Counted from the first letter of the stretch, positions 1 to 9,371 are shown. The stretch: DNA of 39,470 bases from Prevotellaceae bacterium UBA4372 (GCA_002391275.1 DGSC01000050.1:1-39470); one strand, 5' to 3'. Translations and numbers: made by a program. The notes: generated from the letters alone by a model not told the origin.

Positions 1-60
1 TTCTCTTAGGTGCATCGGCCAATTCTCTTAAGTGTGTTGACCAATTCTCTTAGATGTGTT
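1..60. repeat. 22-bp tandem repeat array, truncated by the window edge
   Basis: The window opens inside a tandem array. There is a partial unit at 1-8, one full unit at 9-30 (GGTGCATCGGCC followed by AATTCTCTTA), a diverged unit at 31-52 that keeps the CCAATTCTCTTA end, and a decaying copy from 53. The same unit forms the array at 30849-30966. The array probably continues upstream. Unit length is not a multiple of three and no gene overlaps it, so it is non-coding. Confidence 0.9.
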
Positions 61-111
61 GAATGGAGCGGCCAAAGGTTGGTGAGCACACACACGGACA
101 AAGGCGCCCCG

Positions 112-138
112 AAGAACTGATAATTTCAGTTCTTTTGT
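112..138 (+). terminator. Terminator-like hairpin upstream of lolA
   Basis: AAGAACTGA (112-120) pairs with TCAGTTCTT (126-134) across a 5-base loop, followed by TTG. It would end transcription from an unseen gene to the left. The stem is AT-rich and the U-tract short, so strength is uncertain. The rest of 139-255 shows only AT-rich sequence. Confidence 0.5.
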
Positions 139-255
139 CACACCATTCTCTGGAACAACGGGCATTAATCGACCGAGACATCCGTCGTTCATCGTTGCTT
201 TGAGTTAGCTTTTGTTAATTTCAATTCGTTAATGTTAATTGTGTGGACAATATGA

Positions 256-284
256 TTGAGATGAGAAAAAAAAAGCTACCTTTG
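256..284 (+). promoter_or_regulatory. Bacteroidota-type promoter for lolA
   Basis: TTG at 256-258 and TACCTTTG at 277-284, with an 18-base gap, fit the Bacteroidota sigma-ABfr consensus (TTG, about 19 bases, TAnnTTTG). Transcription should start near 290, which gives a leader of about 100 bases before the ATG at 390. The leader contains a short palindrome (TTTGCGCAAA) but no riboswitch that I recognise. Confidence 0.7.
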
Positions 285-389
285 CATCAAATTATTTGCT
301 GGCAACGATTTGCGCAAACAAGGTGTCCGACTAAAGCGGTACGCAAAGAGATCAGCCTTTTGATCAACTTACAAAGTCATTAATCAAAC

Positions 390-1022
390 ATGAAAAAGTT
401 CCTATTATCAGCAATCATATCAGCTGCTTTGATGCCTTCTGCATCATGGGCTCAAACAGCTCGCGAGGTACTCGATGCCACGGCCGCACGTCTATCTTCG
501 CCTGGCATTAAAGCGCAGTTCAAAGCTTCGCAGTTCGAGGGTTCCAGCCTGAAGGGCGAGGCAACAGGCACATTGTTGCTGAACGGCCGCAGTTATTATG
601 TCAAGACCGACGAGATGTTAACGTGGTACGACGGCACCACACAATGGGCAATGATGCAAGGCTCCGACGAGGTCAACGTCTCTCAGCCCACCGAAGCCGA
701 GCAGGCACAGATGAATCCTGCCACGCTCATTGGCATCTACAAGAACGGTTACAAATACGAACTGAAGAAATCCTCGCTGCGCGGCAAGCGCACATTTGAA
801 GTGCACCTCATCGCCAAGAACAAGAAAGCCCACTACTCCGACATTTACGTCGACGTCGAACAAGGCACTTACACCCCACTCTGCTTCAGGGCTAAGCACG
901 ACGGTCAATGGCTGAGGCTTTCGGTACGTTCTTTCCAGACAGGATTAAACCTCCCCAGCTCCACGTTCACCTTCCCGTCGAAGGATTATCCCGGCATCGA
1001 GGTAGTGGACCTGAGAAATTAG
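390..1022 (+). CDS. lolA: LolA-like outer-membrane lipoprotein carrier protein
   Basis: A periplasmic chaperone of the LolA family, which carries lipoproteins released by LolCDE from the inner to the outer membrane. The 210-residue protein begins with a clear Sec signal peptide (MKK, hydrophobic stretch, cleavage after about residue 21 at SWA-Q). The mature part has the length and pattern of the LolA half-barrel: short beta segments such as the YYVKTDEMLTWYDGTTQW region (about 70-88), and a C-terminal stretch ending SSTFTFPSKDYPGIEVVDLRN-like, as in Bacteroidetes homologues (STFTF is the typical end motif). It is the first gene after a strong promoter and lies 26 bases upstream of trxB. In related genomes it often follows ftsK, which would lie outside this window. 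Family assignment is by overall pattern; sequence conservation in LolA is low. Confidence 0.8.
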   Translation: MKKFLLSAIISAALMPSASWAQTAREVLDATAARLSSPGIKAQFKASQFEGSSLKGEATGTLLLNGRSYYVKTDEMLTWYDGTTQWAMMQGSDEVNVSQPTEAEQAQMNPATLIGIYKNGYKYELKKSSLRGKRTFEVHLIAKNKKAHYSDIYVDVEQGTYTPLCFRAKHDGQWLRLSVRSFQTGLNLPSSTFTFPSKDYPGIEVVDLRN

Positions 1023-1048
1023 CTTATTCATTAAAACTCTTATAACTC

Positions 1049-1981
1049 ATGACACACGAACAACTGGTCATCCTCGGCAGCGGACCTGCCGGATATACGG
1101 CCGCCATCTATGCCGGCCGAAGCGGTCTCACTCCTGTTATCTACGAAGGACTTCAGCCTGGCGGACAGCTTACGACGACGACCGAAGTAGAGAACTTTCC
1201 TGGTTTCGACGAGGGCATTGACGCCAACGAGCTAATGGACCGTATGCGCAAGCAAGCCGAACGGTTTGGAGCTGACATCCGCGAAGCTATGGCCGTACGC
1301 TCCGACTTAAGCAAACGCCCCTTCCACCTATGGTTCGACGACGGCTCTGAAGTTTGTTGCGACAGCCTGATTATAGCTACCGGCGCCTCAGCCAAGTATT
1401 TAGGACTGAGCGACGAGGAAAAATACCGGGGACAAGGAGTTTCAGCCTGCGCCACATGCGACGGTTTCTTCTATCGAGGCAAACGGGTTGCCGTTGTGGG
1501 TGGCGGCGACACGGCCTGCGAAGAAGCTGCCTATTTGGCTGGTCTGGCAGAAAAAGTCTACATGATTGTACGCAAACCCTTCCTGCGCGCCTCGCAAATT
1601 ATGCAGGACCGCGTACTACAGAATCCCAAGATCGAAGTGCTGTTCGAGCACAACACTCTGGGCCTCTTTGGCGACAACGGCGTTGAAGGCGCACATCTCG
1701 TTCATCGCAAAGGGCAACCCGACGAGCGCATCTACGACTTGCCCATCGACGGTTTCTTCCTCGCTATAGGCCACAAGCCCAATTCCGACGTGGTAAGCGA
1801 ATGGTTGAAGACAGACGAACAAGGGTATATCCTCACCGAAGGCAAGTCGCCACGTACGTCCATCCCAGGCGTCTACGCGGCTGGCGACGTTGCCGATCCA
1901 CACTACCGTCAAGCTGTTATTGCTGCCGCAAGCGGTGCTCAAGCTGCCATGGAGGCCGAGAAATTCCTTAGTCAACAGTAA
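1049..1981 (+). CDS. trxB: Thioredoxin-disulfide reductase
   Basis: A cytoplasmic FAD enzyme that reduces thioredoxin with NADPH. The 310-residue length is normal for the low-molecular-weight bacterial type. Visible elements are the FAD-binding GSGPAGYTAAIYAGRSG near the N terminus, the redox-active CATC (C134 and C137) within SACATCDGFF, the NADPH-binding GGGDTACEEAAYL, and the C-terminal FAD motif GVYAAGDVADPHYRQAV. All key residues are present. It lies 26 bases after lolA with no promoter between, so the two are probably co-transcribed. Confidence 0.97.
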   Translation: MTHEQLVILGSGPAGYTAAIYAGRSGLTPVIYEGLQPGGQLTTTTEVENFPGFDEGIDANELMDRMRKQAERFGADIREAMAVRSDLSKRPFHLWFDDGSEVCCDSLIIATGASAKYLGLSDEEKYRGQGVSACATCDGFFYRGKRVAVVGGGDTACEEAAYLAGLAEKVYMIVRKPFLRASQIMQDRVLQNPKIEVLFEHNTLGLFGDNGVEGAHLVHRKGQPDERIYDLPIDGFFLAIGHKPNSDVVSEWLKTDEQGYILTEGKSPRTSIPGVYAAGDVADPHYRQAVIAAASGAQAAMEAEKFLSQQ

Positions 1982-2012
1982 CAAGCACCTCGCATTTCAC
2001 CCCTTATAGCCC

Positions 2013-4484
2013 ATGAAGTATGTCGGCACTGCCACACTGAGGCCTCTGCTTTTCTGTCTCATGGCATCCTTTGTGCACCTCATGCAGGCGCAAATACCTT
2101 TCGGCTCAGCCAAGCTATTGTCTGAGGATTGGCGTTTCTCACTTAGCGACGACTCTACAGCAGCAGAGCCTTCCTTCAACGACAGACAATGGACTAAAGT
2201 CAGCATCCCGCACGACTGGAGTGCCACACTTCCCATGTCGCCCGATGCAGGCTCGTGTCAAGGGTTCCTCCACGGAGGTGTTGGGTGGTACCGATGCCAC
2301 TTCGACACCCAGATCAGTGAGCGAACATACATCTATTTCGAGGGTATTTACAACCGCGCAACGGTTTATGTCAACGGTCATCTCTTAGGTTACCGGCCAA
2401 GCGGCTATGCACCTCAGATTTATGAATTGACCAACTTCCTCAATAAACCCGAAGGCACAGGGGACAACTCTTGGAGCAGGCACAACATCATCAGTGTCAG
2501 GGTGAATCACGCACAAGAAAACGATTCGCGATGGTACACCGGTTCCGGCATAAACCGTCCAGTATGGCTCATCAAAGCTGCGGCCGCACATTTCGCTCCA
2601 TGGGGCGTCAAGTGGGAAATCAAGCGCTTACAGAAAAACAAAGCTACGGTAGAAGTCAACCTCGAACTCTGTGAGAATTTTCCCGACGGCAGCGACTTCA
2701 CCACCGACATTGAAGTCATGGACGCCGACGGCAATGTCGTTGCACGAAAATCCGGTAAGCTATCACACACGCTGACCATTGACAAACCCAGGACTTGGAG
2801 CCCCGAATCACCATACCTTTATAAAGTGAAAGCCACGCTGCACGCTAAAGGCAAACTGGCAGACACCTGCGAGGTGCCACTCGGCTTGCGTACCTTCAGC
2901 TTCTCGCCCGACAAGGGTTTCTCGCTCAATGGCAAAGCGACCAAGATAAAAGGAGTATGCATCCACGACGATGCCGGCGTACTTGGCACCGCCGTACCTA
3001 CGGAAGTATGGAGGGAAAGGCTTTACACCCTCAAGCAATTAGGCGTGAATGCCATACGCATGAGCCACAACCCTCACGCCTCAGTTGTCTACTCACTCTG
3101 CGACAGCCTCGGACTCTTAGTCATGGACGAAGCCAGCGACGAATGGGAACTGCCCAAACGCAAATGGCTCAAAGGGTGGAACAAAGGCCAACCTGGTTTC
3201 CAAGGCACCTTCGACTTCTTCGAGGAATGGATTGAGCGCGACGTGGCCGACATGGTCAGACGCAACAGGATGCATCCCAGCATCTTCCTATGGAGCATTG
3301 GCAATGAAGTAGACTACCCCAACGATCCATACTCCCACCCGATACTCGACGGCGGAGCGGAAGGTTTCACGCAACCCATGTATGGAGGCTACAAGCCCAA
3401 ACAACCCAATGCCGAACGCATCGGAATCATCGCACAACGTCTTGCTGCTGTAGTGAGAAGTCTGGACAACACACGAGCCGTGACGGGTGCTCTTGCGGGA
3501 GTTGTCATGAGCAATCAGACAGCTTATCCAGAAGCAGTGGACGTCGTAGGCTACAACTACACCGAAAGCCGCTATGCAGAGGACCACAAGCGTTATCCTA
3601 AAAGAGTAATCTACGGCTCAGAAAACAGGCACGACCTACCTGCATGGAAAGCGGTGAGAGACAACGATTTCATCTTCGGACAATTCCTCTGGACCGGAAT
3701 CGACTATCTGGGTGAGAGTGGCCCCTGGCCCGCCCGTGGCTCTGAAGCTGGATTAATCGACCTTGCCGGATATGTCAAGCCTCTCGGACATTACCGTGCT
3801 GCCCTGTGGAGCGAACAACCTGTTTGCTACATAGGCACATATCCTGCCGCCAACCCGAATGGCCGAAGATACAGAGGGCGCGAGGTACGGGAATGGATTT
3901 CGCAGTATGCCCTGCCTTCATGGAACTATTCCGACGGGCAAAAGGTGCGTGTCGTATGTTATACCAATGCACATACTGCCCGATTGCTACTTAATGGAAA
4001 AGAGGTTGGCGGCGAACCTAAGAACGATCCTGACACAGACATCCTTTACTGGGACATTGACTACCACGACGGCGCGCTCGTATGCGAAGCCGACAATGGA
4101 GCGAAGTATTCCGTCTGCACCACAGGCATGCCCTCTGCCATTATAGCAAGCGTATGCGCCCAACAGCCCTCACTTAGCGGAAGTGTTGGCAGTCAGAAAA
4201 AGACTGACAACATAGCCATTGTTGACATCGAAATAGTCGACAGCAACGGACTCCGCACACCCCTGGCCGACAACATCATCAGCTGCAGGCTTTCAGGACC
4301 ATGGCAATTGCTCGGACTCGAGAATGGTGACATTAGCGACACAAGCGACAAGACGGCAGCTAACCGTCGTGCATTCAGGGGTCGCCTCAGAGCTTACCTC
4401 AAGCGAACAGCCGGCAAAGGGCCCGGCACTGCCACTTTCTATTCCCCGCTTTTACGGCCTACTACACTCAGCTTAGGCGAATAA
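2013..4484 (+). CDS. Exported GH2 family beta-galactosidase
   Basis: A glycoside hydrolase family 2 retaining enzyme of 823 residues, most likely a periplasmic beta-galactosidase-type enzyme acting on glycan or plant-polysaccharide oligomers. A signal peptide spans about 1-26 (ends LMQA-Q). Next come the jelly-roll sugar-binding domain (about 35-200, with GVGWYRCHF and the FEGIYNRATVYVNG motif), an Ig-like domain (about 205-305), and the TIM barrel with the acid/base Glu in IGNEV (E432) and the nucleophile in YGSEN (E537). After the barrel are an Ig-like, DUF4982-like segment and a C-terminal domain with SNGLRTPLADN. It starts 31 bases after trxB, and no polysaccharide-utilisation genes (SusC/SusD) are adjacent. 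Exact substrate cannot be told from sequence. Confidence 0.92.
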   Translation: MKYVGTATLRPLLFCLMASFVHLMQAQIPFGSAKLLSEDWRFSLSDDSTAAEPSFNDRQWTKVSIPHDWSATLPMSPDAGSCQGFLHGGVGWYRCHFDTQISERTYIYFEGIYNRATVYVNGHLLGYRPSGYAPQIYELTNFLNKPEGTGDNSWSRHNIISVRVNHAQENDSRWYTGSGINRPVWLIKAAAAHFAPWGVKWEIKRLQKNKATVEVNLELCENFPDGSDFTTDIEVMDADGNVVARKSGKLSHTLTIDKPRTWSPESPYLYKVKATLHAKGKLADTCEVPLGLRTFSFSPDKGFSLNGKATKIKGVCIHDDAGVLGTAVPTEVWRERLYTLKQLGVNAIRMSHNPHASVVYSLCDSLGLLVMDEASDEWELPKRKWLKGWNKGQPGFQGTFDFFEEWIERDVADMVRRNRMHPSIFLWSIGNEVDYPNDPYSHPILDGGAEGFTQPMYGGYKPKQPNAERIGIIAQRLAAVVRSLDNTRAVTGALAGVVMSNQTAYPEAVDVVGYNYTESRYAEDHKRYPKRVIYGSENRHDLPAWKAVRDNDFIFGQFLWTGIDYLGESGPWPARGSEAGLIDLAGYVKPLGHYRAALWSEQPVCYIGTYPAANPNGRRYRGREVREWISQYALPSWNYSDGQKVRVVCYTNAHTARLLLNGKEVGGEPKNDPDTDILYWDIDYHDGALVCEADNGAKYSVCTTGMPSAIIASVCAQQPSLSGSVGSQKKTDNIAIVDIEIVDSNGLRTPLADNIISCRLSGPWQLLGLENGDISDTSDKTAANRRAFRGRLRAYLKRTAGKGPGTATFYSPLLRPTTLSLGE

Positions 4485-4516
4485 GCACCGAAGGAACGAC
4501 GCACAAAAAGGAAAAA

Positions 4517-4554
4517 GCAATACGCCCGGCAACATATTTTGCCGGGCGTATTGC
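4517..4554 (-). terminator. Perfect 16-bp hairpin with a U-tract only on the minus strand
   Basis: GCAATACGCCCGGCAA (4517-4532) pairs perfectly with TTGCCGGGCGTATTGC (4539-4554) around a 6-base loop. On the plus strand it is followed by ATTAAAAG, so there is no U-tract. Read on the minus strand it is followed by TTTTTCCTTTTT. It most likely still ends the GH2 transcript, but the classical terminator form faces the other way. Confidence 0.7.
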
Positions 4555-4648
4555 ATTAAAAGCTTGATATATCCAGAATATGAACCTTAAATTATGTTAT
4601 TTTGGCACTTTATGACCCTGCGATTACAGGAAATCCGAAAATAATGAG

Positions 4649-4656
4649 TACCTTTG
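4649..4656 (+). promoter_or_regulatory. Bacteroidota -7 box for lon
   Basis: TACCTTTG followed by CA lies 19 bases before the lon ATG, placing the start of transcription near 4662 and giving a very short leader. The upstream TTG box is not clear; TTA at 4624-4626 is the closest. No heat-shock inverted repeat (CIRCE) is visible between 4555 and 4676. Confidence 0.65.
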
Positions 4657-4675
4657 CACGCTTAAAATCAGCTTT

Positions 4676-7129
4676 ATGAATATAGACAACAACAATCCCT
4701 TCTCTTTAATCGCTGAATTTGACGGCGACGAAAGAGCAATCTATGATATCACCTTCGACAACATTCTGCCTATAATGCCGTTGAGGGACATTACCCTTTT
4801 TCCTGGCGTCATTCTGCCCATCGCTGTAGGACGGTTAAGTTCAATCCGAGTGTGTAAGAAAGCTTTCGAAGAAGGGTCTTATATCTTGTGCGTCTCGCAG
4901 CAAGCCCCCGAAGTAGATAACCCTGAAGGCACAGACCTCTACGACATTGGCGTTGTGGCCCGAGTAATCCGTATTTTCGAATTACAGAACGATACCACTA
5001 CAGCTATCGTACAAGGCCTCGCTCCTGTGCATATCACAGAAGCTCACGCTGTAGACGGCATACTTACAGGAATTGTCGAGCCGCTAAGAGAGCGCTACGA
5101 AGAGATGAGCGACAAGACGTACAAGCTTCTTTGCGATACGCTTTTAAGCAGAATCAAAGAGTACGTACAACTGAGCGACACCCTGAGTCAGGATGTAATC
5201 CCGGCCATCAACAACGCGGCATCAATGCCTTTCTTCGTTAATTTCGTCTGCGCAAACATTCCTATCGATGTAAAAGCAAAAATCAAGCTGCTGAGAGAGC
5301 TCAGCCCTATTGCCCGGGCAACCAATCTTCTCAAAGAAGTGTCGCGGGAAATTCAGTTCGCACGCATTCGAAGCGATATCCGACAAAAGACTCAGGTGGA
5401 CATCGATAAGCAGCAACGCGACTATTTCTTGCAACGTCAGCTTGAGAATATTCAGGAAGAACTCGGCTCGGCTGCTCGTGACGACGTATCGAAACTTAAG
5501 AAGAAAGCTGCCAACGTACAGTGGAACAGCTCGGTGGAATCCACATTCAACGACGAGTTGAGCAAGCTCGAGCGTATGAACCCACAGAGCCCCGATTATC
5601 AAGTGCAGCTGACCTACCTTGAGACATTGATACAGTTGCCTTGGAACAAACGTACAACATCTAACTACAACCTCCATAAGGCTGAAACCATCTTAGAGAA
5701 AAACCATTATGGCATGAAGGATGTCAAAGAACGTATTCTTGAGCACATCGCTGTTCGATACTACAGCCACGATGCTGCACGCCCCACTATCCTCTGCCTG
5801 TATGGCCCTCCGGGAGTTGGAAAAACGTCGCTTTGCCGTAGCATCGCCGATGCCATGAATCGCAAATACGTAAGGGCTTCGTTGGGCGGTCTACACGACG
5901 AGGCTGAGATACGAGGCCACAGACGCACTTATATCGGCGCCATGCCGGGACGGATCGTCAAGAGCTTGATTAAAGCAGAATCATCCAATCCCGTGTTTGT
6001 GTTGGATGAGATCGACAAGATAACAGAGAACACACACAACGGTGATCCTGCAAGTGCACTGCTCGAAGTGCTCGATCCGGAACAGAACAAAGCTTTCCAC
6101 GACAACTTCCTCGAAGTGGATGTCGACCTCTCTGATGTCATGTTTATTGCTACGGCAAACACCATCAGCAGTATACCCAGACCTTTGCTCGACCGAATGG
6201 AGCTCATTGAAGTTAGCGGATACATCACCGAAGAAAAAGTGCAAATAGCGAAACGGCATCTCATTCCGCGCGTCAAAGAAGGATGCGGACTTGCTCAGGA
6301 CAAGAGCATCAAGATGGGTAAAGAGACCTTAGAGTTCTTAATTGAAAACTATACCCGCGAAAGTGGCGTACGTGGACTGGAAAAAGAGCTTGACAGATAT
6401 TTCCGCAAGACCATCCTCTACCACGAACGTTTCAAGAGCTTTCCTGCGCTCAACGTAAAGCCTAACGACATAGAAGAATTGCTGGGCAAGCCTAAATACA
6501 TGCGGGACTCCTATCAAGGCAACGGCTTTGCGGGCGTTGTCACAGGCCTTGCATGGACAAGCGTAGGTGGCGAAATACTGTTCATTGAGACAAGTCTGAG
6601 CCGCGGAAAAGGACAAAAACTCACGCTAACAGGCAACCTCGGTGAGGTCATGAAAGAAAGTGCCATGCTGGCATTAGAATTTATCAAGGCGCATGCCGAC
6701 GAAATTGGAGTAGACATGCGTATATTCGACAACTATAACATACACATTCATGTGCCTGAAGGAGCTGTACCCAAGGATGGACCAAGCGCAGGTATCACTA
6801 TGGCAACATCCTTGGCGTCGGCTTTAACCCAGCGAAAAGTGAGAAAAGGCATAGCAATGACAGGAGAAATCACGCTCCGTGGCAAAGTTCTTCCTGTCGG
6901 AGGAATCAAAGAGAAAATATTGGCAGCCAAAAGAGCCGGTATCTCCGAGATTGTTCTTTGTGCCGACAACCAAAAGGACATAGAAGCAATCGACGCCATC
7001 TACATCAAAGGATTGCGCTTCCATTATGTCAACAATGTTCTCGAAGTATTAGATTTCGCATTGTTGCAGGAAAAGGTTGCCCACCCTATCGATTTTCAAT
7101 TTGACAAAACTTCAGAGACATGCCACTGA
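4676..7129 (+). CDS. lon: ATP-dependent protease Lon (LonA type)
   Basis: A cytoplasmic AAA+ serine protease that degrades misfolded and regulatory proteins. The 817 residues match the LonA length. Parts in order: N-terminal LON substrate-binding domain (about 33-230, PLRDITLFPGVILPIAVGR), a coiled helical region (about 230-340 with QRDYFLQRQLENIQEELG), the AAA+ module with Walker A GPPGVGKT (377-384) and Walker B VFVLDEIDK, then the protease domain with catalytic Ser704 in KDGPSAG and Lys747 in GGIKEKILAA. The Ser-Lys spacing of 43 equals that of the E. coli enzyme. Its 3' end overlaps tgt by 10 bases. A short spacer and strong -7 box precede it. Confidence 0.98.
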   Translation: MNIDNNNPFSLIAEFDGDERAIYDITFDNILPIMPLRDITLFPGVILPIAVGRLSSIRVCKKAFEEGSYILCVSQQAPEVDNPEGTDLYDIGVVARVIRIFELQNDTTTAIVQGLAPVHITEAHAVDGILTGIVEPLRERYEEMSDKTYKLLCDTLLSRIKEYVQLSDTLSQDVIPAINNAASMPFFVNFVCANIPIDVKAKIKLLRELSPIARATNLLKEVSREIQFARIRSDIRQKTQVDIDKQQRDYFLQRQLENIQEELGSAARDDVSKLKKKAANVQWNSSVESTFNDELSKLERMNPQSPDYQVQLTYLETLIQLPWNKRTTSNYNLHKAETILEKNHYGMKDVKERILEHIAVRYYSHDAARPTILCLYGPPGVGKTSLCRSIADAMNRKYVRASLGGLHDEAEIRGHRRTYIGAMPGRIVKSLIKAESSNPVFVLDEIDKITENTHNGDPASALLEVLDPEQNKAFHDNFLEVDVDLSDVMFIATANTISSIPRPLLDRMELIEVSGYITEEKVQIAKRHLIPRVKEGCGLAQDKSIKMGKETLEFLIENYTRESGVRGLEKELDRYFRKTILYHERFKSFPALNVKPNDIEELLGKPKYMRDSYQGNGFAGVVTGLAWTSVGGEILFIETSLSRGKGQKLTLTGNLGEVMKESAMLALEFIKAHADEIGVDMRIFDNYNIHIHVPEGAVPKDGPSAGITMATSLASALTQRKVRKGIAMTGEITLRGKVLPVGGIKEKILAAKRAGISEIVLCADNQKDIEAIDAIYIKGLRFHYVNNVLEVLDFALLQEKVAHPIDFQFDKTSETCH

Positions 7130-8256
7130 CCTTCAAGCTTCAACATACCGACCCGCTTTCTTCGGCCAGAGCCGGAACAATACATACTGACCACGGCGAC
7201 ATACAGACTCCAATCTTCATGCCTGTCGGCACCCTGGGTTCTGTGAAAGGTGTGCAACTGCGCGACCTTTATGAAGACATCAATGCAGAAATCATTTTAG
7301 GCAATACTTATCATCTTTACCTCAGGCCAGGCACTGACGTGCTTGAAAAAGCAGGCGGCCTGCATAGCTTCAATGGCTTTAAGCGACCGATGCTAACCGA
7401 TTCCGGAGGGTTCCAAGTATTCTCCCTCACAGGCATTCGCAAGCTACGGGAAGAAGGATGTGAGTTTCGCAGTCACATTGATGGCTCCAAGCATTTCTTT
7501 TCGCCTGAACGGGTTATGGATATCGAACGCAGTATCGGAGCAGACATCATGATGGCCTTTGACGAATGTCCTCCCGGAACGGCTCCATACGATTACGCTA
7601 AAAAAAGCCTACAGTTAACTCACAATTGGCTGGACCGTTGCATTAAGCGCTTCAACGAGACCTCACCCAAATATGGCTACCACCAAAGCCTATTCCCCAT
7701 TGTACAAGGCTGTACCTACCGTGATTTACGAACAGCAAGCGCCGAGTACGTTGCTGCTAAAGGAGCCGAAGGCAATGCCATCGGAGGATTGGCCGTGGGC
7801 GAACCAGCTGAAGTGATGTACGAAATGATTGAACTTGTCAACGGCATACTCCCCACCGATCGTCCTCGCTACCTCATGGGTGTAGGCACTCCCGCCAACA
7901 TTCTCGAGGGCATTAGCCTGGGAGTAGATATGTTTGACTGCGTAATGCCTACACGAAACGGGCGAAATGCGATGCTTTTCACCTCGGAAGGTACACTGAA
8001 CATGCGGAACGCCAAATGGGCTACTGATTTTTCGCCATTAGACCCAAATGGAACTAGCTATGTTGACACGACTTACACCAGGGCATACCTCCATCATTTG
8101 TATAAGTCGCAGGAACTTTTAGCCCTGCAAATTGGTTCCATACATAATCTGGCATTTTATTTGTGGCTTGTCCGAGAAGCCCGTAAACACATCCTTGCCG
8201 GTGATTTCCGTATGTGGAAAGAGACCATGATTCCACGTCTTTCTCAGCGCTTATGA
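7120..8256 (+). CDS. tgt: tRNA-guanine transglycosylase lacking the zinc cysteines
   Basis: Exchanges guanine 34 of tRNAs for Asp, Asn, His and Tyr with the queuosine precursor preQ1. At 378 residues it has normal length. The active-site Asp lies in LTDSGGFQ (D94) and the nucleophile Asp in MFDCVMPTRNGR (D273). Unusual: the C-terminal zinc site, normally Cys-x-Cys-x-x-Cys plus His, aligns without gaps to DPNGTSYVDTTYTRAYLHHL, so the three cysteines are G311, S313 and D316; only H342 (SIHNL) remains. Nothing else is disturbed, so I read this as an active, zinc-independent variant rather than a pseudogene. The start codon lies inside the last codons of lon and the stop overlaps the next start (ATGA), indicating translational coupling. 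Confidence 0.95.
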   Translation: MPLTFKLQHTDPLSSARAGTIHTDHGDIQTPIFMPVGTLGSVKGVQLRDLYEDINAEIILGNTYHLYLRPGTDVLEKAGGLHSFNGFKRPMLTDSGGFQVFSLTGIRKLREEGCEFRSHIDGSKHFFSPERVMDIERSIGADIMMAFDECPPGTAPYDYAKKSLQLTHNWLDRCIKRFNETSPKYGYHQSLFPIVQGCTYRDLRTASAEYVAAKGAEGNAIGGLAVGEPAEVMYEMIELVNGILPTDRPRYLMGVGTPANILEGISLGVDMFDCVMPTRNGRNAMLFTSEGTLNMRNAKWATDFSPLDPNGTSYVDTTYTRAYLHHLYKSQELLALQIGSIHNLAFYLWLVREARKHILAGDFRMWKETMIPRLSQRL

Positions 8257-9371
8257 AGCAACTATTCAGGAATATTAGACACGCTTTGTTCACCAGACTT
8301 GACCGTTATATAATAGTCAAGTTTCTGGGCACCTATTTCTTCTCCATATTGCTCATTATTTCCATTGCCGTAGTGTTTGATTTCTCAGAGAATTCCGACA
8401 AGCTCACTATGAATCACGCACCTACGATGGCTTTGGTGAAGTATTACCTGAACTTCGTGCCCTTCTATTCCAACCTTTTTTCTGCGTTATTCGTCTTCAT
8501 CGCAGTAATCTTCTTCACCAGCAAAATGGCTGAAAATTCCGAGATTATTGCTATGATGAGCACAGGCATGAGCTTCAGAAGAATATGGCGCCCATATATG
8601 ATTTCCTCGCTAATCATAGCTATACTCACGTTTATCCTGGGCTCCGAGGTCATACCTCGTGGCTCTGTTAAACGAGTGGAGTTTGAAATGCGCTACAAGA
8701 CTAAAAAACGGGTTGAGATAGCAGAACACATTCAGCTACAGGTAGACACGGGTGTCATTGCCTATATAGATTTCTTTGAATTACACAACAAAACTGGTTA
8801 TCGGTTCTCGCTTGACAAATTCCAGAACAAGAGCCTTATAAGCCATCTTACGGCGCAACGCATTCAATACGACTCGCTTGCGGACGAACGATTCCATTGG
8901 AAATTGTACGACGTCAAAATACGTACGCTAAGCGGCCTTCGAGAGAAAATCATCACCCAACACTTCATGGATAGCGTAATATTCATGGAACCAAAGGATT
9001 TCTTCGTCGTAAAAAACCAACAGCAGACATTGACCAACTCCGAATTGCTTGACTACATCGACCGGCAACGTCTACGTGGTTCTGGCAATGTCACGGTATT
9101 TGAAGTGGAATACCACAAGCGATATGCCGATCCTTTCGCGGCGTTTATTCTTTCGACAATAGGATTGTGCCTTTCGTTCCGAAAGCGCAAAGGAGGAATG
9201 GGCGGTGCACTTGGTTTAGGTTTGGCACTCTCTGCTGGGTATATCATGCTGCAAACAATCAGCTCTACCTTTGCTATAAACAGTGGTTGGCCGCCTATAT
9301 TAGCCGCCTGGCTTCCCAACATTTTATTTTCTATCATAGCCGTCATACTATTCAGACGTGCAAAAAAATAA
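8253..9371 (+). CDS. LptF/LptG family lipopolysaccharide export permease
   Basis: An inner-membrane subunit of the LPS transporter LptB2FG, which extracts lipopolysaccharide and passes it to LptC/LptA. I chose ATG 8253, which overlaps the tgt stop as ATGA; this gives 372 residues beginning MKQLFRNIRHALFTRLDRYIIVKFLGTY-like, typical of YjgP/YjgQ proteins (the DRYIIVKFL motif). Three membrane segments lie in the first 120 residues, then a periplasmic beta-jellyroll (about 125-265), then three C-terminal segments with the LGLCLSFRKRKGG-like loop. It cannot be assigned to F or G from sequence alone. The lon-tgt-lptF order is, to my knowledge, common in Bacteroidota. Confidence 0.9.
   Translation: MKQLFRNIRHALFTRLDRYIIVKFLGTYFFSILLIISIAVVFDFSENSDKLTMNHAPTMALVKYYLNFVPFYSNLFSALFVFIAVIFFTSKMAENSEIIAMMSTGMSFRRIWRPYMISSLIIAILTFILGSEVIPRGSVKRVEFEMRYKTKKRVEIAEHIQLQVDTGVIAYIDFFELHNKTGYRFSLDKFQNKSLISHLTAQRIQYDSLADERFHWKLYDVKIRTLSGLREKIITQHFMDSVIFMEPKDFFVVKNQQQTLTNSELLDYIDRQRLRGSGNVTVFEVEYHKRYADPFAAFILSTIGLCLSFRKRKGGMGGALGLGLALSAGYIMLQTISSTFAINSGWPPILAAWLPNILFSIIAVILFRRAKK

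Noticed and set aside
1..60. CRISPR array, because of regularly spaced repeats (also considered for 30849-30966)
   Set aside because: Units are contiguous 22-bp tandem repeats with no unique spacers, and no cas genes are present.
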